This document shows, in pieces, positions 12,061-24,024 of a DNA stretch of 64,000 nucleotides. Position 1 is the first letter of the stretch; each line of letters begins with the position of its first letter. A program made the position numbers and the translations under genes. Source of the DNA: Plectrocnemia conspersa (taxonomy: Eukaryota > Arthropoda > Insecta > Trichoptera > Polycentropodidae); the NCBI GenBank assembly GCA_009617715.1, contig VTFK01000092.1:124001-188000 (forward strand), written 5' to 3'. The notes below the pieces were generated by a model. That model was not told the DNA's origin. It ran no database searches and saw only the letters and a program-made list of their open reading frames with translations.

Positions 12061-12454
12061 TTTGCCAGATATTTATTTGGACAGTGGAGTTTACTTTAAA
12101 AATAAATAAGCTAAAGAGTTTCAATATAGATTTAAAAATTTTGTTTAATAGGAAGTGGATATTTTAATTACATTTCAACTAAGGGTCTTAACGACGTACC
12201 TCTGTTTGTTGCAAGTTTGGCAGAATTCTGATTTATTCCAAGTCAAAAACAAAATGGTAGAATTGTAAATTTATGACTTTAGCATCTATTAGTAGTTTCC
12301 GTCGTAAGTAAATACAGAACAAAATAATTTCTTTATATGAAATACATAATATTTGGTTTCAATATTTGCTAGTTTATTTTAACAATTTTTAAAGCTTATG
12401 TAAAAAATAAGTATTTGTGGTAATTTATTTATAATAGTTTACGACTTTTTAAAG

Positions 12455-12600
12455 TCTGTGTGGCTATTGTGCAAGCTTAGGTGCTCTGCCGATTTTTAAT
12501 ATTCTGTTATACTAAGCCATTATCATTGTATGATTTATAAATGCCATTGTTGAAGCTAACCACAATACTATATTTATATCAAAATTATATTACTTAAAAG
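12455..12600 (+). repeat. Dispersed repeat R1, copy 3
   Basis: Same core and tail as copy 2 (TTAGGTGCTCTGCCGATT, TGATTTATAAA, AATTATATTACTT). Upstream flanks of the two copies do not match, so this is two insertions or a repeat with a defined 5' boundary, not a simple tandem duplication. Confidence 0.6.
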
Positions 12601-14255
12601 TATGATTTTGGACTTTGTGGCAGTATCAAACTTGAAACAAATAATGCAAGATAAATTTCTATTTTTAATTTAAATTAGACTAAAATTTGTAGATAATTAT
12701 TAGATCTACTTTAAGTTAGTAACTAAATATTTGCAAGATATTTTTAATATTGTTTTGTGATTCAATAAAAGTAACAGTAGTAAAGCGTTTTGCTATAAAA
12801 ATATTACAATGTTTCTTAAATAAAATAAATATTCAATAATTACATTATTCTTTTACTAATAAACATATTTTTCTGAACGTAATTATTAAGTTTTTCAAAA
12901 TAAACTGTGAATATGCCAATGAAATGTTTTTTATGCATTAGTATTAAATATATTTATTTATAAGTTATTTATAATAATATCCTATTCTCGTTTGAGCTAA
13001 TTAAAATGTTAAACGGTAACGATGATATTTTATCTCAATTGTTTATGCGAAATTTGATATCACAACAAATTCAGAAGTAATTAATTAAATGAACTTTTTT
13101 ATATAATTAAAAATATTTTCATCTGTAGTATGATTATATTTAGCAAAATATTTTAATTTATTCATCTAAAAAAATTAATACAAATTTAAGATTATCTCAA
13201 TTTTTTATAATATAGACAGCTTACTTACAACTTATTTTTAATGAATATGTCAGAGTAAAATTATATTATGATTCAGTGTAATACACATTATTGAATGAAA
13301 TGAAACGTTAATCATAAGATGGAATACGTGGGATGGGAATTAAGCTGACGATATATAATTATATTACCCATATAGTAGCTAAATATTTACGTTTTCAGAC
13401 ACACCTTAGTTAGCTGAATAAATATCAGAATATATTAAATAAAAGATCATATTTTTATATTAAAATTATGTAAAAATAATTGATTTTTTTCTGTAATATG
13501 ATCGTCTATTATTAGAAAATTATATTCTAGATACGCGATCAATTTACATTAGCTATAAAGTTAAGTAAATTGCAATACATATTATACATACAATCTCGTT
13601 TAATAACAGAGTGATTTATTAATATCAACACTGTGCGAGAGATTTATATGGATTTTGTCGGAGCATGTGTATATGCATGTAATGTACATATATATATATA
13701 TTGAACGTGTGTTTCACACAGATTTACTTAATTGTAATGTATGTGGGGGAGATAATTATATGTTGGTCGTAGAAGGGACAAAGGAAACGTTAAGTTGTCA
13801 TCTGAAAAGGGTTGGGAAAGTCGGAAAAACTGAAGGGTAGTTTGTCGAACTGGCCTTTATATATGACTGTATTTTACATGAAAACTCGAGATTGGTTAAA
13901 CCGATTTTGACGTAGTTTTATTCATTGTATACTCCTCTAGAATGCTACAATTTATCACTGTACGTAATCTGGGTGTCTAAGAACAGCTGTCGGTGATATG
14001 TACGAAAATGTACATATATCCCTAAAGGATAGCGACAACATAGACAGGTTTATAGTCATTGTAACTAAAAATATATGTTAATTGTCCATAAGATAAATGG
14101 ATTATATATGGAATACTACCATTAGATACAACAGTATTATAAAAATCTAACCATTTGATATTTATCAATGAGAACACGAGGAGAAAGAATTCTTGATTTT
14201 TTTATTTTCACGGATTTCATTATTTTTACGAGTAAATATAAATGTAGTTTAGTTT
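12601..14255. other. AT-rich, no gene seen
   Basis: Long AT-rich stretch. A short frame at 13655-13840 includes a TA repeat and does not look coding. Confidence 0.55.
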
Positions 14256-14259
14256 AGCT

Positions 14260-14690
14260 AGAAACTCAATAACATACTAGGTAAACTCGAGAAAAGGCAA
14301 CCAGCTTCGAATCAGAAGCTCTTGTGAAGCCTTCCCAATTTTCTATGCACTGTTAAATCGGTCTAGACTAGTTTCTCAGGTAGCTCATGGATAGTTTGAA
14401 TAAAATTTGCTTCCATTCCTGCAGTCAGAACAATATCGTTTATCTTTGTACATACAGGACTACACTTGTTAATTTCCGATATCAAGTATAGTCCTGAATG
14501 ATCAATTTTAAAACCTATTTGAATCACCTATGACTTCACAAATGTTTTTAGTAGCCGTAGTGGCCAATTTATTTTAAGAACTCAATTTTTTCAGAAATTC
14601 ATATATGTTCGTATAAATTGTTCACCTGGTAAAAGTTCTGCAATCGTAAATTTTAGAGCACAATTGTTTTTTTAAACATCGAAATATATA
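14260..14690 (-). pseudogene. Decayed coding segment, family not recognised
   Basis: Minus-strand reading gives three consecutive protein-like stretches in shifting frames, in this order. First comes ALKFTIAELLPGEQFIRTY near 14600-14655. Next is LATTATKNICEVIGDSNR near 14514-14567. Last is a 54-codon open stretch at 14363-14527, containing FKIDHSGLYLISEINKC and VLTAGMEANFIQTIHELPEK. The pieces abut with single-base shifts between them, as expected of one old reading frame. The complexity is unlike the surrounding AT-rich noise. I do not recognise the protein; it may be a transposon protein or a processed pseudogene. It has no start and several breaks. Confidence 0.35.
14455..14496. repeat. 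14-bp inverted repeat, 14-base loop
   Basis: CAGGACTACACTTG at 14455-14468 pairs with CAAGTATAGTCCTG at 14483-14496, with one mismatch. It lies inside the decayed coding segment and may be coincidental. Confidence 0.5.
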
Positions 14691-14699
14691 ATCCAGATG

Positions 14700-16160
14700 T
14701 GCACCGACACATATATAATAAAACACGTACTCGTAAGTAGTAACAGACAATGCACGACTGACTGTTGAAACTTAAATTAAAAAAACGTAATTTATTTCGA
14801 GATTATCTAATAGTTATCTGCTGTATTTAAACATTTTTTATTTTATTAAAATTTAAATTTAAACCTTATTGTAAACGAAAACTACTAGCTTTTTTGTGCA
14901 CAAAAGTATACTATTAGTAAGGTAGTTTATTTAAAAAAATAAAAAGCTAATTTTTATTTATTATAATATAAATTTAATTATAATTATAATAATAAAAATA
15001 ATATAAGGATATTAATTTTTGTGAATTTTTACATTTCATATTTATTTGAAATATGCTCAGATTTTTTCGGACAATAATAATGCTATATATTTAAAATTTT
15101 CAACCAACCGCAAAAAAAAAAAACAATAACAAAAAGTCTGCTTTCGCTCCAAATCATCAACATTGGTCAAATAATCGAGGACTAAAAGGGTAGTTAGACT
15201 TTCTTCATTTCTTAAGGGTATATAGGTCGTACTAAATCACTTTAGTAAGGAAAATTTAATTTCACCAAATAATTCAAAATTAATAATTCTGTTTCGACTT
15301 TGATTAAACGAGTGCATATCTGAGTTTAGAACAAACAAAGCTACGAAAAATCGATCCTAATTATTTTATTCTAACGCTATTTTAAAAAATAAAGTACTTT
15401 ATATTTTTTTGTTTTTTAGCTTGCAAACATTCTTAAACAATTTCAATGTCTAAAAATAACTCATGAAAAGATAAGGTAATAATTTATAAAAAGATAAAAA
15501 TATTGCTTAAATTATTAGCATAAATTTATAGTCATTTACAGTTTTTTTTATTAAATTTAAACAACTATATTATCGAGAATTTAACTGCTAAAAAAAATTT
15601 AAACCTATTAGTCAAAATCTAAAGAGCCAGATTTGTTGATGGCTAAAAATTTAATAAAATAAGTAAATCAATCTAATACAAAATTAATTTCAATGATAAA
15701 AAAGCTTTAAAATTTACCAGAAATATTTATATACAATATGAAGAAATTTGTATAGAAATTAGATTTATAGATGCATATTTCAAAGTTGCACAATTCAAGA
15801 AGTATTCTTTAAATAAATTAGAATTTTTAATATCTCTTCTGAAAATGGTAGATATTTTAAACCGTCAATTTTGATGGTTTAGATGGCAAAAATATTATTT
15901 CTGCATACATATAATTTATTTTTCATGGTACATATATTGATTTTTTTTTAACATTTGAGCTCCATGGGTTTTAATTTTTATAATATAACCATCAACCAAT
16001 CACATTTTCTTGGAACGTATTTACCGTGTAAATCGAGGGACGTATATAATATTATTTATTATTATTTCAATTTTTTTTAAATTTAAACAAGATACCAATA
16101 CTGATCATGTGTATTAAAAGCTCTGTGTTTTACTTAACAATGTTCCAAATCACAAATCAC
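14700..16160. other. AT-rich; short repeat R5 at 15125-15172
   Basis: A 45-bp block with AAAAGTCTG, CGCTCCAAATC and CATTGGTCAAA matches 27966-28010. The remainder is AT-rich and empty. Confidence 0.5.
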
Positions 16161-16164
16161 TCAC

Positions 16165-16560
16165 CGATTTGAACTACGCGAATATCTCAAATCCAACTGA
16201 TAGACTTTCGCCCTTTGGATCTTTCCACATGGTAACACTTTGCGGTCCAAGAACACAATCGTCGGGACAAACGTACAGGCGCCCGTCTCGCGTCTACTGT
16301 TCGGTCAGTCTGCCAGACGTTTTTGTTTACTGGTAAACAAAGACCGCAGTGCACGAAAGGCCGGAAGCGGCGTGCGGCCCGTGAAAATGCGGCCGTTGCT
16401 CGGCGTCGGCGTCGCGCTTCTGACGAGGCTTCGACTAGGCCAGTCAGCACCATAGACAGCTAATTGTGTTTGCATTCATTATGTGTGTGTTGTGAAAGCT
16501 CAATGTCGTGTCAAGGTTATGGGATTTTAGTTGCTTCCGATTAAGCCTTTGGGCGAAGCA
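16165..16560. other. GC-rich island, possible promoter
   Basis: The most CpG-dense stretch of the left third, with GGCGTCGGCGTCG-type words at 16400-16425. Initiator-like TCAGTC and TCAGCA words are present, but no well-placed TATA box or downstream element was found. Open frames of 71 (plus) and 88 (minus) codons are compositionally driven and show no domain. A TATA-less promoter with first exon, or an enhancer, would look like this. Confidence 0.3.
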
Positions 16561-17040
16561 TAATGAGAACTAAAGTTTGGACAATGAATTTAAAAGAATA
16601 GAAATCTATTTTATATATTCCTCTGAGTTATATAAGATTTCTTTATCATATTTTTATTAATAAATGGATGGCAATACAGGCTTTGATTTTATAAAGTGCA
16701 GTTTTAAATTATACGATTTTGGAATTGCCTATATATTTTACAACTGGATCCAATGTCCATTCCAGATCTCGTTCATCTGAGCAATTTATATAATTCTGAG
16801 TGGAAACATGTCCTAATTTATACTTTATAGACTTGTCATGTTAATCAACTGAAATAGGTGGTTTTGTCTAAAATAAAGCATCGTGGGAGACCACTTAACG
16901 AATTAAGGCACGTGTGATAAATCATATAGGATTAAATATTTTTTACTTTGAGAATAGATAACGCGCAACCTTACGGGCAATGGCAATTTATTTCAAATAA
17001 ATTCGTTACCTTTCTATTGTATAATTATTCGTCCCATTGA
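16561..17040. other. AT-rich, no gene seen
   Basis: No feature recognised. Confidence 0.55.
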
Positions 17041-17069
17041 AAAGGGGCGGACCATAAAATCCACAATGG

Positions 17070-17260
17070 AGGGGCATATAAGGTAAATATAAATACTAAG
17101 ACCCTGGCAACCAGAAATCACTTTCCTTTCGACATTTTGTTTGACACATACTCAAACTTCAAGAGACTTTCAACCTGGACCACAACCGAGAGAAGGCCGA
17201 CTCAACTTCGAACTTGGATCGCACCACTTTTTTCTCATTCACACAATATGAAAGACGCAT
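17070..17260 (+). promoter_or_regulatory. Candidate TATA-Inr core promoter and leader
   Basis: TATAAATA at 17088-17095 lies 32 bases upstream of the A of an initiator-like TCACTT at 17118-17123, the spacing expected for RNA polymerase II. The following 130 bases (17124-17250) are unusually balanced in composition, free of T-runs, and lead to an ATG at 17249 that opens only a very short frame. It could be the promoter of an unannotated transcript or the U3/R region of a solo LTR. No matching LTR boundary or target-site duplication was found. Confidence 0.3.
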
Positions 17261-17880
17261 GTTTGGGACAGCTCTAGTAAATTGCAGATGATGACGTTTA
17301 CAAGCTAATTGGATCTCTTTTTAGACAAAAATGTGTTCACACCTTAAAAGAAAAAAAGGTCTAGATAGCCACTCTAGCGATCGATAACTAAAGGGTAGAA
17401 TAACAATAGTAGTATGTGCAGAATAGAGGGATTTTTCTAGCGCGTGTTATTTCCGAAGAAAAGAGTAGTTTTTTGTTCGTGATTAACGTATCAAGACTAG
17501 TGGGTCTTTTTTTATTTATATTTAATTTAATTTGTATAATCATGACTTCCCGGATTTATGTTTCAAAAAGCGAAACGAGAATATATTAAAATGTTCAAGG
17601 TTATCTTTTTCCAGGAACTAAAAAAAATCTTCAGGAACAGCACACACTATTTTGGACGATGTGTTATTACATGGTTTGTGCAATCATTAAAATTTTAAAC
17701 ATAATTGCTTGGTCACGGGATCTGTTTGTCATTGTTGAGTAAAATTCTGTGTGGGAATTTAATGTTAAAACTGGTAGATTTTATTTTATTTTGTTTGAAA
17801 TGGAGTATAGAATGACCTTTAAATTATATAAAATTATGCTGATCATTAAAACCTCTACAGATATTATTTATCAGTTAAGA
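17261..17880. other. Intergenic, no gene seen
   Basis: Mixed AT-rich sequence without a recognisable frame. Confidence 0.5.
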
Positions 17881-17883
17881 TAA

Positions 17884-18085
17884 TGGAAATATTTGGGTCA
17901 CAAATTTTGTGAAATAGGTGTTATGCAAAATAAGTGCTGTCAGATTGCGGATTTTTGTCACAAACAGACGTTTTGTCACAATGCATCTGAGAATCTTAAC
18001 GATCAGCATCCAGATAATTACTGTTGTGACACATGTATCGACATAAAATGCGCGCAAATTTTAAATGTTATTTCTGCATTTTTAT
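17884..18085 (+). other. Cys-rich short open frame or TGTCA-site cluster
   Basis: An open frame bounded by stops (TAA at 17881) encodes from its first ATG, at 17923, 54 residues with eight cysteines, including two CC pairs and the segment NYCCDTCIDIKC. No signal peptide, family or splice sites could be recognised. The cysteines partly reflect a DNA-level repetition: TGTCA or its complement occurs at about 17938, 17956, 17973 and 18022, three of these as TTGTCACA/TTGTGACA. A site cluster for TGTCA-binding factors is at least as likely as a peptide. Confidence 0.25.
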
Positions 18086-18639
18086 AAATTTTATAATACT
18101 ACAAAAAATATTTATTTAAATAGTCAAACATATAAAATTTGATAAAATAAATTAGTTTTTATATTACTTAAATTCACAAACACGACAAATTTACAAACAA
18201 AAAAAAATACTTAGAGCAAAATGATCAAATTACAAATGGCTAATATTTTCTCGTACTAGTGACTTTATTTTCCAAAATGCAACTCGAGAATATCTTGTAT
18301 TAAACTGCGAATATTGAGATACATACGTATCTAAAAATAAATAATTTTAATATTTTCACTCAACAGAATTTATTACATTTTCATAGATGAATATACAAAA
18401 CAAATAACAATCCACCTATTAAATGAGGACAATTCTTTCCCGAAATATCTAGTGTGTAAAGCTTATCTTAAAGTCAATCTAGTGCGTAGAACTAAAACAT
18501 AATATTATATTATTTTTTAAGATTTATATACTAAGTTATTGTCAATTAAAAAAATACAATCTCCCATTGAAATTTAATTAAACCTTGCTATAAAAAGTAG
18601 ATGCTAATCTTTATTAACGAATAAAAAAAATACACGAAC
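18086..18639. other. AT-rich, no gene seen
   Basis: Featureless. Confidence 0.6.
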
Positions 18640-19200
18640 AAGCTCGTTGTCGTTGGATATATTCCAAACATTTTATTTCTGGCATCACATTTTTAAAAAT
18701 CTTTCTAGGGAAACGGATAAATTTCAACTTTATCCATCATCGGCTCAAATTAGAAACAAATCAAACTGTATAATTGGTATGATTTCGCGCTGTAACCAGA
18801 CACGAGATGGATTTGTCTCTCTTCCGCCCTTTCACTTCTGTGATTTCATTTTCGAGCAGAATTCGACACGGCTCGACTTCTGCCTCATCTATGTATTATA
18901 TATAGTACACTGTGCTATTATACGTAGCGGGCAAATTTCGGTTAACGCTGTGAGATTATAAATAACTTCCGATGTAAATTGAACATAATAAACGGGATTA
19001 GTCGTTAATTCTGTAGAGAGTGAAACTTTTGATGGATCGCTGGGAAACTAAGCACGCCTCTGTGCGTTTTGGCACACGGCTCTCCTGCGAATTGTAAACC
19101 CGCGCTTCTCAAAATTTGTGCTCGAGTTTATCCGTCGACGCTTGTGACACGGTTCAACACGAGTCAACTCTGTCAAGTTGATCGATGATAGTAGTTTTAA
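18640..19200. other. Complex unique island, candidate regulatory element
   Basis: Two adjoining patches (18775-18960 and 19010-19200) are GC-richer and free of simple sequence. The second has CACACGGCTCTCCTGCG and several CGAGT words. The 104-codon plus-strand frame at 18647-18961 shows no recognisable domain. Confidence 0.3.
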
Positions 19201-20255
19201 GTGAGGCATTAAAAAGATTTCTTTGGGAGGCTCTTTAAATAGTATTTTTAATAATTAAATACATAATAATACATTTAAACATATATTATTAATAGTAAGT
19301 TCAAAGTTCAACATATAAAAAATAGTTGCGTAGCTAAATGCATCTCTGTTTTGCTTACTATTTGTATATATAATATTATATATAAACACGGGATCAGACA
19401 AGCACTGAATATAATACATTTTGCTTAGTAACACTCTAATTAAAATTTTCATGTTACTTATTAAACAAAATTAAACATTCTTATTTTCATAAAGATGGTT
19501 TACATTTTTTATGTCTCCATAAACTAGTTCACCTATGTCTTAGTTCAAAACTATAATAATATTAGTAAAGAAAGAGTTAAATTCAATAACAAGCTAAATA
19601 ATAAATTAAGCACAAATTAAGAGATCACCACAACGATCACATAAACAACGAAAAGATAAATTTATTACACTGCAAAATTATAAACTCATTTACGAAATTT
19701 TAGATCTCACACTCACCGACTTATGCCATCGTGCTAGTTATATATAATAAATAATTAGATCACTTTTTATGAGTTCAACCATTGTACCACTCTTTACATG
19801 TCATTTCCTAATAAAAGAAGGCAATTTGGCACGTAATAAAACATTTTAATCGTCTTAAAAAAATAGTTACAGGATATTATTATACATTCGCTGTTGTTTG
19901 TTTTGAACCTATCTTTGTAAACAAATATTTTTACTGATGTGAGGAAAATTACGAAATTGACTTCCATAAATAAAAAGAGAATTATAAGCGGTTGTCGATT
20001 TTATAAGTACCACCGAAAATCTATTTTATTTTTAAGAAGGACGTGCGACAATGCATTTCGGTACGATTTAATAAAACATTATTTTAAGAGATATTTACAA
20101 TTAAATTATTACTTTGTTTCATATAACAGATTGTTTTTGCAATGCAAGGTAAATATTCGGGTTTTTTCCGGAAAGGAATTTGCTGCAGAGAGTTTTTTTA
20201 AGGTGCTCACTGTTTTGATCAATGATCGCTTGCACCCATAGAGTAAAGAATATAT
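19201..20255. other. AT-rich, no gene seen
   Basis: A 100-codon frame at 19939-20241 is Lys, Arg and Phe rich, starts at GTG and resembles no family I know. Otherwise empty. Confidence 0.5.
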
Positions 20256-20420
20256 GTATATATATAATAGAGACGGCGACATAGGGAAAAATCATGCCAA
20301 GTTTTGATCTCGACTGCTAGTCGAACGATAATTAACCTCGCCGTGTGCGCCTGCGTGGCAGTGTTTGTAACACGACGGACAAAATGACCTTGTGACGTTT
20401 GACAATGAATAGGGCTGTCA
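20256..20420. other. GC-richer island
   Basis: Contains CGCCGTGTGCGCCTGCG and TGTGACGTTTGACA within otherwise AT-rich DNA. Non-coding by inspection. Confidence 0.3.
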
Positions 20421-20711
20421 CATTTGTAATTTATTAATTTATATTTTTCTTTATTAATTCACTGTTATCACCAATAATTATTATATCATTACACTCGGTA
20501 AGTTTTCTAATCGCGATTTCATCCATAACTAAATTGCAAACCAGTTTATAATTTGTCGATTGCGATTTTATTTTTAATGCTTAAAATGCTTCAAACGTAA
20601 ACCCTGGATCTCCGTTCAAGTTCTGGTACCATTTACCGATGGTTCTTATGTGAGGCAGGTTAATATTTAAAGTCTATCGAACATATTTTAATTATTGTGC
20701 AACACTATTAA

Positions 20712-21105
20712 ATATGTTAAATAAATTAGACAAACAAATGTTGCAAAAATTACAAATGGGCAATGAGAGTAATCTTAAATAAAAATAGATTAACTAATTG
20801 TAAAAGTATGATTGATAGATTAGAATGGTTGAATGTTCAAGAAATATTGAGTATGAATGTTTTAGTATTTATATATAAGTTTAGAAAAAAAATAATATGT
20901 TACCAGAATATTTTAATAAGTATTTAATAAGAAATAAAGATGTACATAAATATAATACTAGAAATAAAGAAAATTTAAAGATAATTAAGTATAAGAAAAC
21001 GAGTACGGCTTAGGAGTTATTACGGAGGTTTTGATTTATATAATAGTCTTCCAAGAGAAACTGAAACAGCAAAAAATATAACGGGTTTCATAAATGGAAA
21101 AAAAA
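20712..21105 (+). pseudogene. LINE ORF2 C-terminus, family L2
   Basis: The plus strand reads KLDKQMLQKLQ, then, after a one-base shift, AMRVILNKNRLTNCKSMIDR, LEWLNVQEILSMNVLVFIYK and, after more decay, FDLYNSLPRETETAKNITGF. This is the post-thumb C-terminal region of many insect LINEs, where LQNKAMR, MLD.L.WL and LYN.LP..I mark the family. It ends near an A-rich stretch. A second piece of the same region lies at 34615-34715, and RT-core fragments probably of the same class lie at 57060 and 59780. Confidence 0.75.
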
Positions 21106-21274
21106 CACCTTCGTTCGTACATATAGAAATAAATTATAATATTAAGTCTTTATTATTGTATATTTTTATTTTTTTCTTTCTGTTATGTATTTTTTATATA
21201 TTTTTTATATATGTTTACTAAATTTGTTAGATGTAAAGATTAGCTATTAAGCTAAATAAATTAATAATATAAAA

Positions 21275-21870
21275 TAATAAATAATATTGATAAGCTTTGG
21301 GAGAATAAAAAATCAAAGTTAATGCAAACGATCGAACTCGGGCTGAATTATTTTTTCTTTTTAGAAAACTCTTTTGAATCAGAGGCAAAATTTGCTAATA
21401 GTGACAAGCCGTTTTCCTCACTTAAAAGTCCTTTGTCTATATTTTCCAAATTAATATTTTTTTTGTTTCTACGATAAAGTTTTTGCCTTAGTGCGTGTAT
21501 TATTTTTTTACGTTTTTTTAAAATTAACCAAACATGATTTAATTTTTGTAATAAATTAATTTTTCTAGGAGAAGTGTAAGCATCAGTATTCGAAATTGAC
21601 GTTACGGGAGTGGAGACGATGGTTGGTTTTGTAAAGGGACTGAGTTGGGTTTTAATCTTTTATGATGTAAAAGGAATCTGGGTTAAAATGGTTTAAACAG
21701 ATAACACTTCTCAGAGATGGCTTACATGAAGGAAGAATTACATGTTCAAGTCATATTTTCTGCAATTTTAGTTCTAAAGGAAATCTAAAAAACGTGTATA
21801 ATATTACTAGCCCTTATATGTGACAAAAATATTTACTAATGAAATATATTATTTTTATCATTTATATTTA
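21275..21870 (-). pseudogene. THAP/P-element-like transposase fragment
   Basis: Minus-strand reading gives the parts of a P-superfamily (THAP9-like) transposase in the right order. First comes a decayed THAP zinc-finger tail with RFPLELKLQ and the Cys/His pair in VICLNHFNPDSF (21690-21800). Next is a 103-codon open stretch (21348-21659) whose middle, SPRKINLLQKLNH to ALRQKLYRRNKK, is the basic coiled-coil region normally following THAP domains. It ends LLSEENGLSLLANFAS. After one frame change comes RVRSFALTLIFYSPKAYQYY (21285-21345), the start of the catalytic domain typical of P transposases. The rest of the catalytic domain is missing. The first zinc ligands could not be read. The open stretch lacks an ATG. 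Confidence 0.7.
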
Positions 21871-22231
21871 ATTTGAAAATAAATTAAATATAAACTAGAA
21901 GAATGGTATGCGCAGCCCTAGATGGCGTGTTTTGCACGCGTCACTTTTAATAAAAAATCCTAAAATAACACAAATAATTGCAAAATGTAACCTGTTACCT
22001 GTTTTGCACTGTTTTTACACTATAATACAGACCAGAAAGCCATATTTTATTAAGTTTGTCGAATGTGCGGAGACGGGCACCACCGATCACACGTTTGGGG
22101 TGAATGTCTAGAGACGAGGCGAATAATATTTTAAAGCACGCTAAATTTCTTCCTATAGGCCGCTCTATATTATATGTTATTCTTTACTCTATGCTTGCAC
22201 CTAATTTATTTAACAGTAATGCATAAACAAT

Positions 22232-22236
<5 letters not shown>
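21871..22236. other. Intergenic, unclassified
   Basis: Moderately AT-rich, with one 67-codon frame of no recognisable content. Confidence 0.45.

Positions 22237-22304
<68 letters not shown>
22237..22304. repeat. (TA)n microsatellite, interrupted
   Basis: Two TA runs (22237-22272 and 22277-22304) separated by CAAA. Confidence 0.95.
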
Positions 22305-22308
<4 letters not shown>

Positions 22309-22559
22309 AAAATGTCATTAATATATTTTATCCTGCACATATTACTATTGTTCTTCGACCCTTTGGTTTCCGGACCATTTATATTAAGGCGTGAACATAT
22401 CTAAAGGGTATGTCTAGGCAGCAATGCTTTGGCTCGCAAACACTCAAATGTGAACCAGCATTATTTAATATAATATGTGACACTTTGAGTGAAGATGCGC
22501 CGCGGAGTAATGGCATTAGATATAAGCAAAGACAAATCAGAATACTGCACATCAGCGGA

Positions 22560-22670
22560 TCGAAATCACAGCCGACAATAATTCAACTCGACACGCCAGT
22601 GAAGACTCTTCGACTTTTAAGACCTGCCATTTTAACTCCACCGCCTAATAGCAGCATTTACGTTTCTCTA
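22560..22670 (-). repeat. Dispersed repeat R3, copy 1
   Basis: On the minus strand, CTGGCGTGTCGAGTTG and then ATTATTGTCGGCTGTGATTTC match 46998-47038 and 52389-52429 almost base for base. With the 52325-52430 copy the match continues for another 60-70 bp through CGACTT, AAGACC and TACGTTTCT. Substitutions fall in all codon positions, so the element is non-coding despite an open frame here. Confidence 0.65.
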
Positions 22671-24020
22671 TGTGCCAATTTATATATATACATATTTATA
22701 AAATAAACTAATACTATTTAGCTGCAAAGTCACACTTCTCCGGTCTCGATACCCGAAGGGTGTGAATCCTATATGTAATCGTTATTATAAAATGATTATA
22801 TACACATTGATTTATTAGTATATGTACACGTTCTCATATAAGAGGCTGTACGAAGAAAAACTTTTTCACTTATTGAAGCGTAACTAAAAATGCTTTAGGG
22901 AGAAAACTTGGTTAAAATATGTTTTGAAATTTTTCAGGTTCATATCAAGCTTATGTAACAGGGCTTAAAATGAATTAAATTTACATCAAAGAAAATGTAA
23001 TGAAAAGTTTATTCATATTATATAAATATTTATATTAGCAAAAAATCAATAGTCAATTAGTTGAATCGATTGAGCATCACTGGAGCAGTCGATTGTGTTG
23101 CGGCGTTAGATTTAAAATAAATGCTACGAAAGACGTGCGTAGGTCAAAAGCACCTGTAACATGATGGAAACCATAATGCCCAACAAAAGTTATCCAATGG
23201 CGTTCGTGATGGATTGTATTTGTTTATTGTTATGTATGATTGAGACGTAGCTTGTGGAGCCTTGAGATAATTTTACATAATAAAATAAATAATTAACACG
23301 AATTCATTTAGTGTAAGTGTGCGTAAACATTTTCTCACTGGCGAATGATGTTGAAATGTTAAAAGACATTCCAATTCTTATTATTTCAACACGCAAAAAC
23401 ATGGGGGCGCGGACAAGTCAGTTAACCCATAATGTGGTATCTTAACGGTTGTTTCAGTGTTGAATATTTAGGAATTTTAAAGTATGTTTAATATTTTATA
23501 AATATATTTTAGTATGTCGCTCATATGGTCGACGAACAAGCCGCGAGTGACAGTTGGATTAATTTTGTTAATTAATTTAATTAATATACAAATGTGTTGT
23601 TACATATCAAACTTGCCCACATCACTCATATGTCAGCTGAGAAATTTGCTTAATCGTGCAAATGCACAGATCGCTTAATAATGTAAAAAAAACATTATAT
23701 TAAATCAGGATTCATCAATGACAAAATTACAGCATTGGTGAGATTCTCAAAACCTGCATTTATAACATTAATATGTAAGAAAATATGTAGCATTTACTTT
23801 GGGATACATTTGTTATTAATTATATTTACTTATACTATTTATTTGTATAAAATATATATACACTATCTCACATATTTTTTTAGCTCCTAAAACATGAAGC
23901 TTAGCAAGCTCGTTGAGAATCTGTATGGTTCGTGTGTCCTGGCCGCAACAGGAAAGAACAAGGGACGCGATAATGACTCTCTAGGGTACTCGCAACTGAA
24001 AGTCGCGAGCATTGATACGA
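22671..24020. other. Intergenic; weak tRNA-like block at 22725-22785
   Basis: Around 22763, GGGTGTGAATCCTATATG resembles the tail of tRNA-like family 1, but the A-box side is not convincing. The segment 23090-23250 is slightly GC-richer. From 23890 to 24020 the sequence may already belong to the jockey element that follows, but I cannot align it. Confidence 0.35.
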
Positions 24021-24024
24021 TGTC

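Noticed and set aside
16187..16455. Arg-rich frames in the GC island
   Set aside because: Compositional frames on both strands; no domain, no splice support.
22237..22304. CRISPR-like or other structured array
   Set aside because: Simple TA microsatellite with no spacers; no CRISPR-type array anywhere in the window.
22410..22706. 98-codon frame including SQPTIIQLDTP, shared with two other loci
   Set aside because: Aligned copies differ equally at all codon positions and the other copies have stops, so it is a non-coding repeat (R3).
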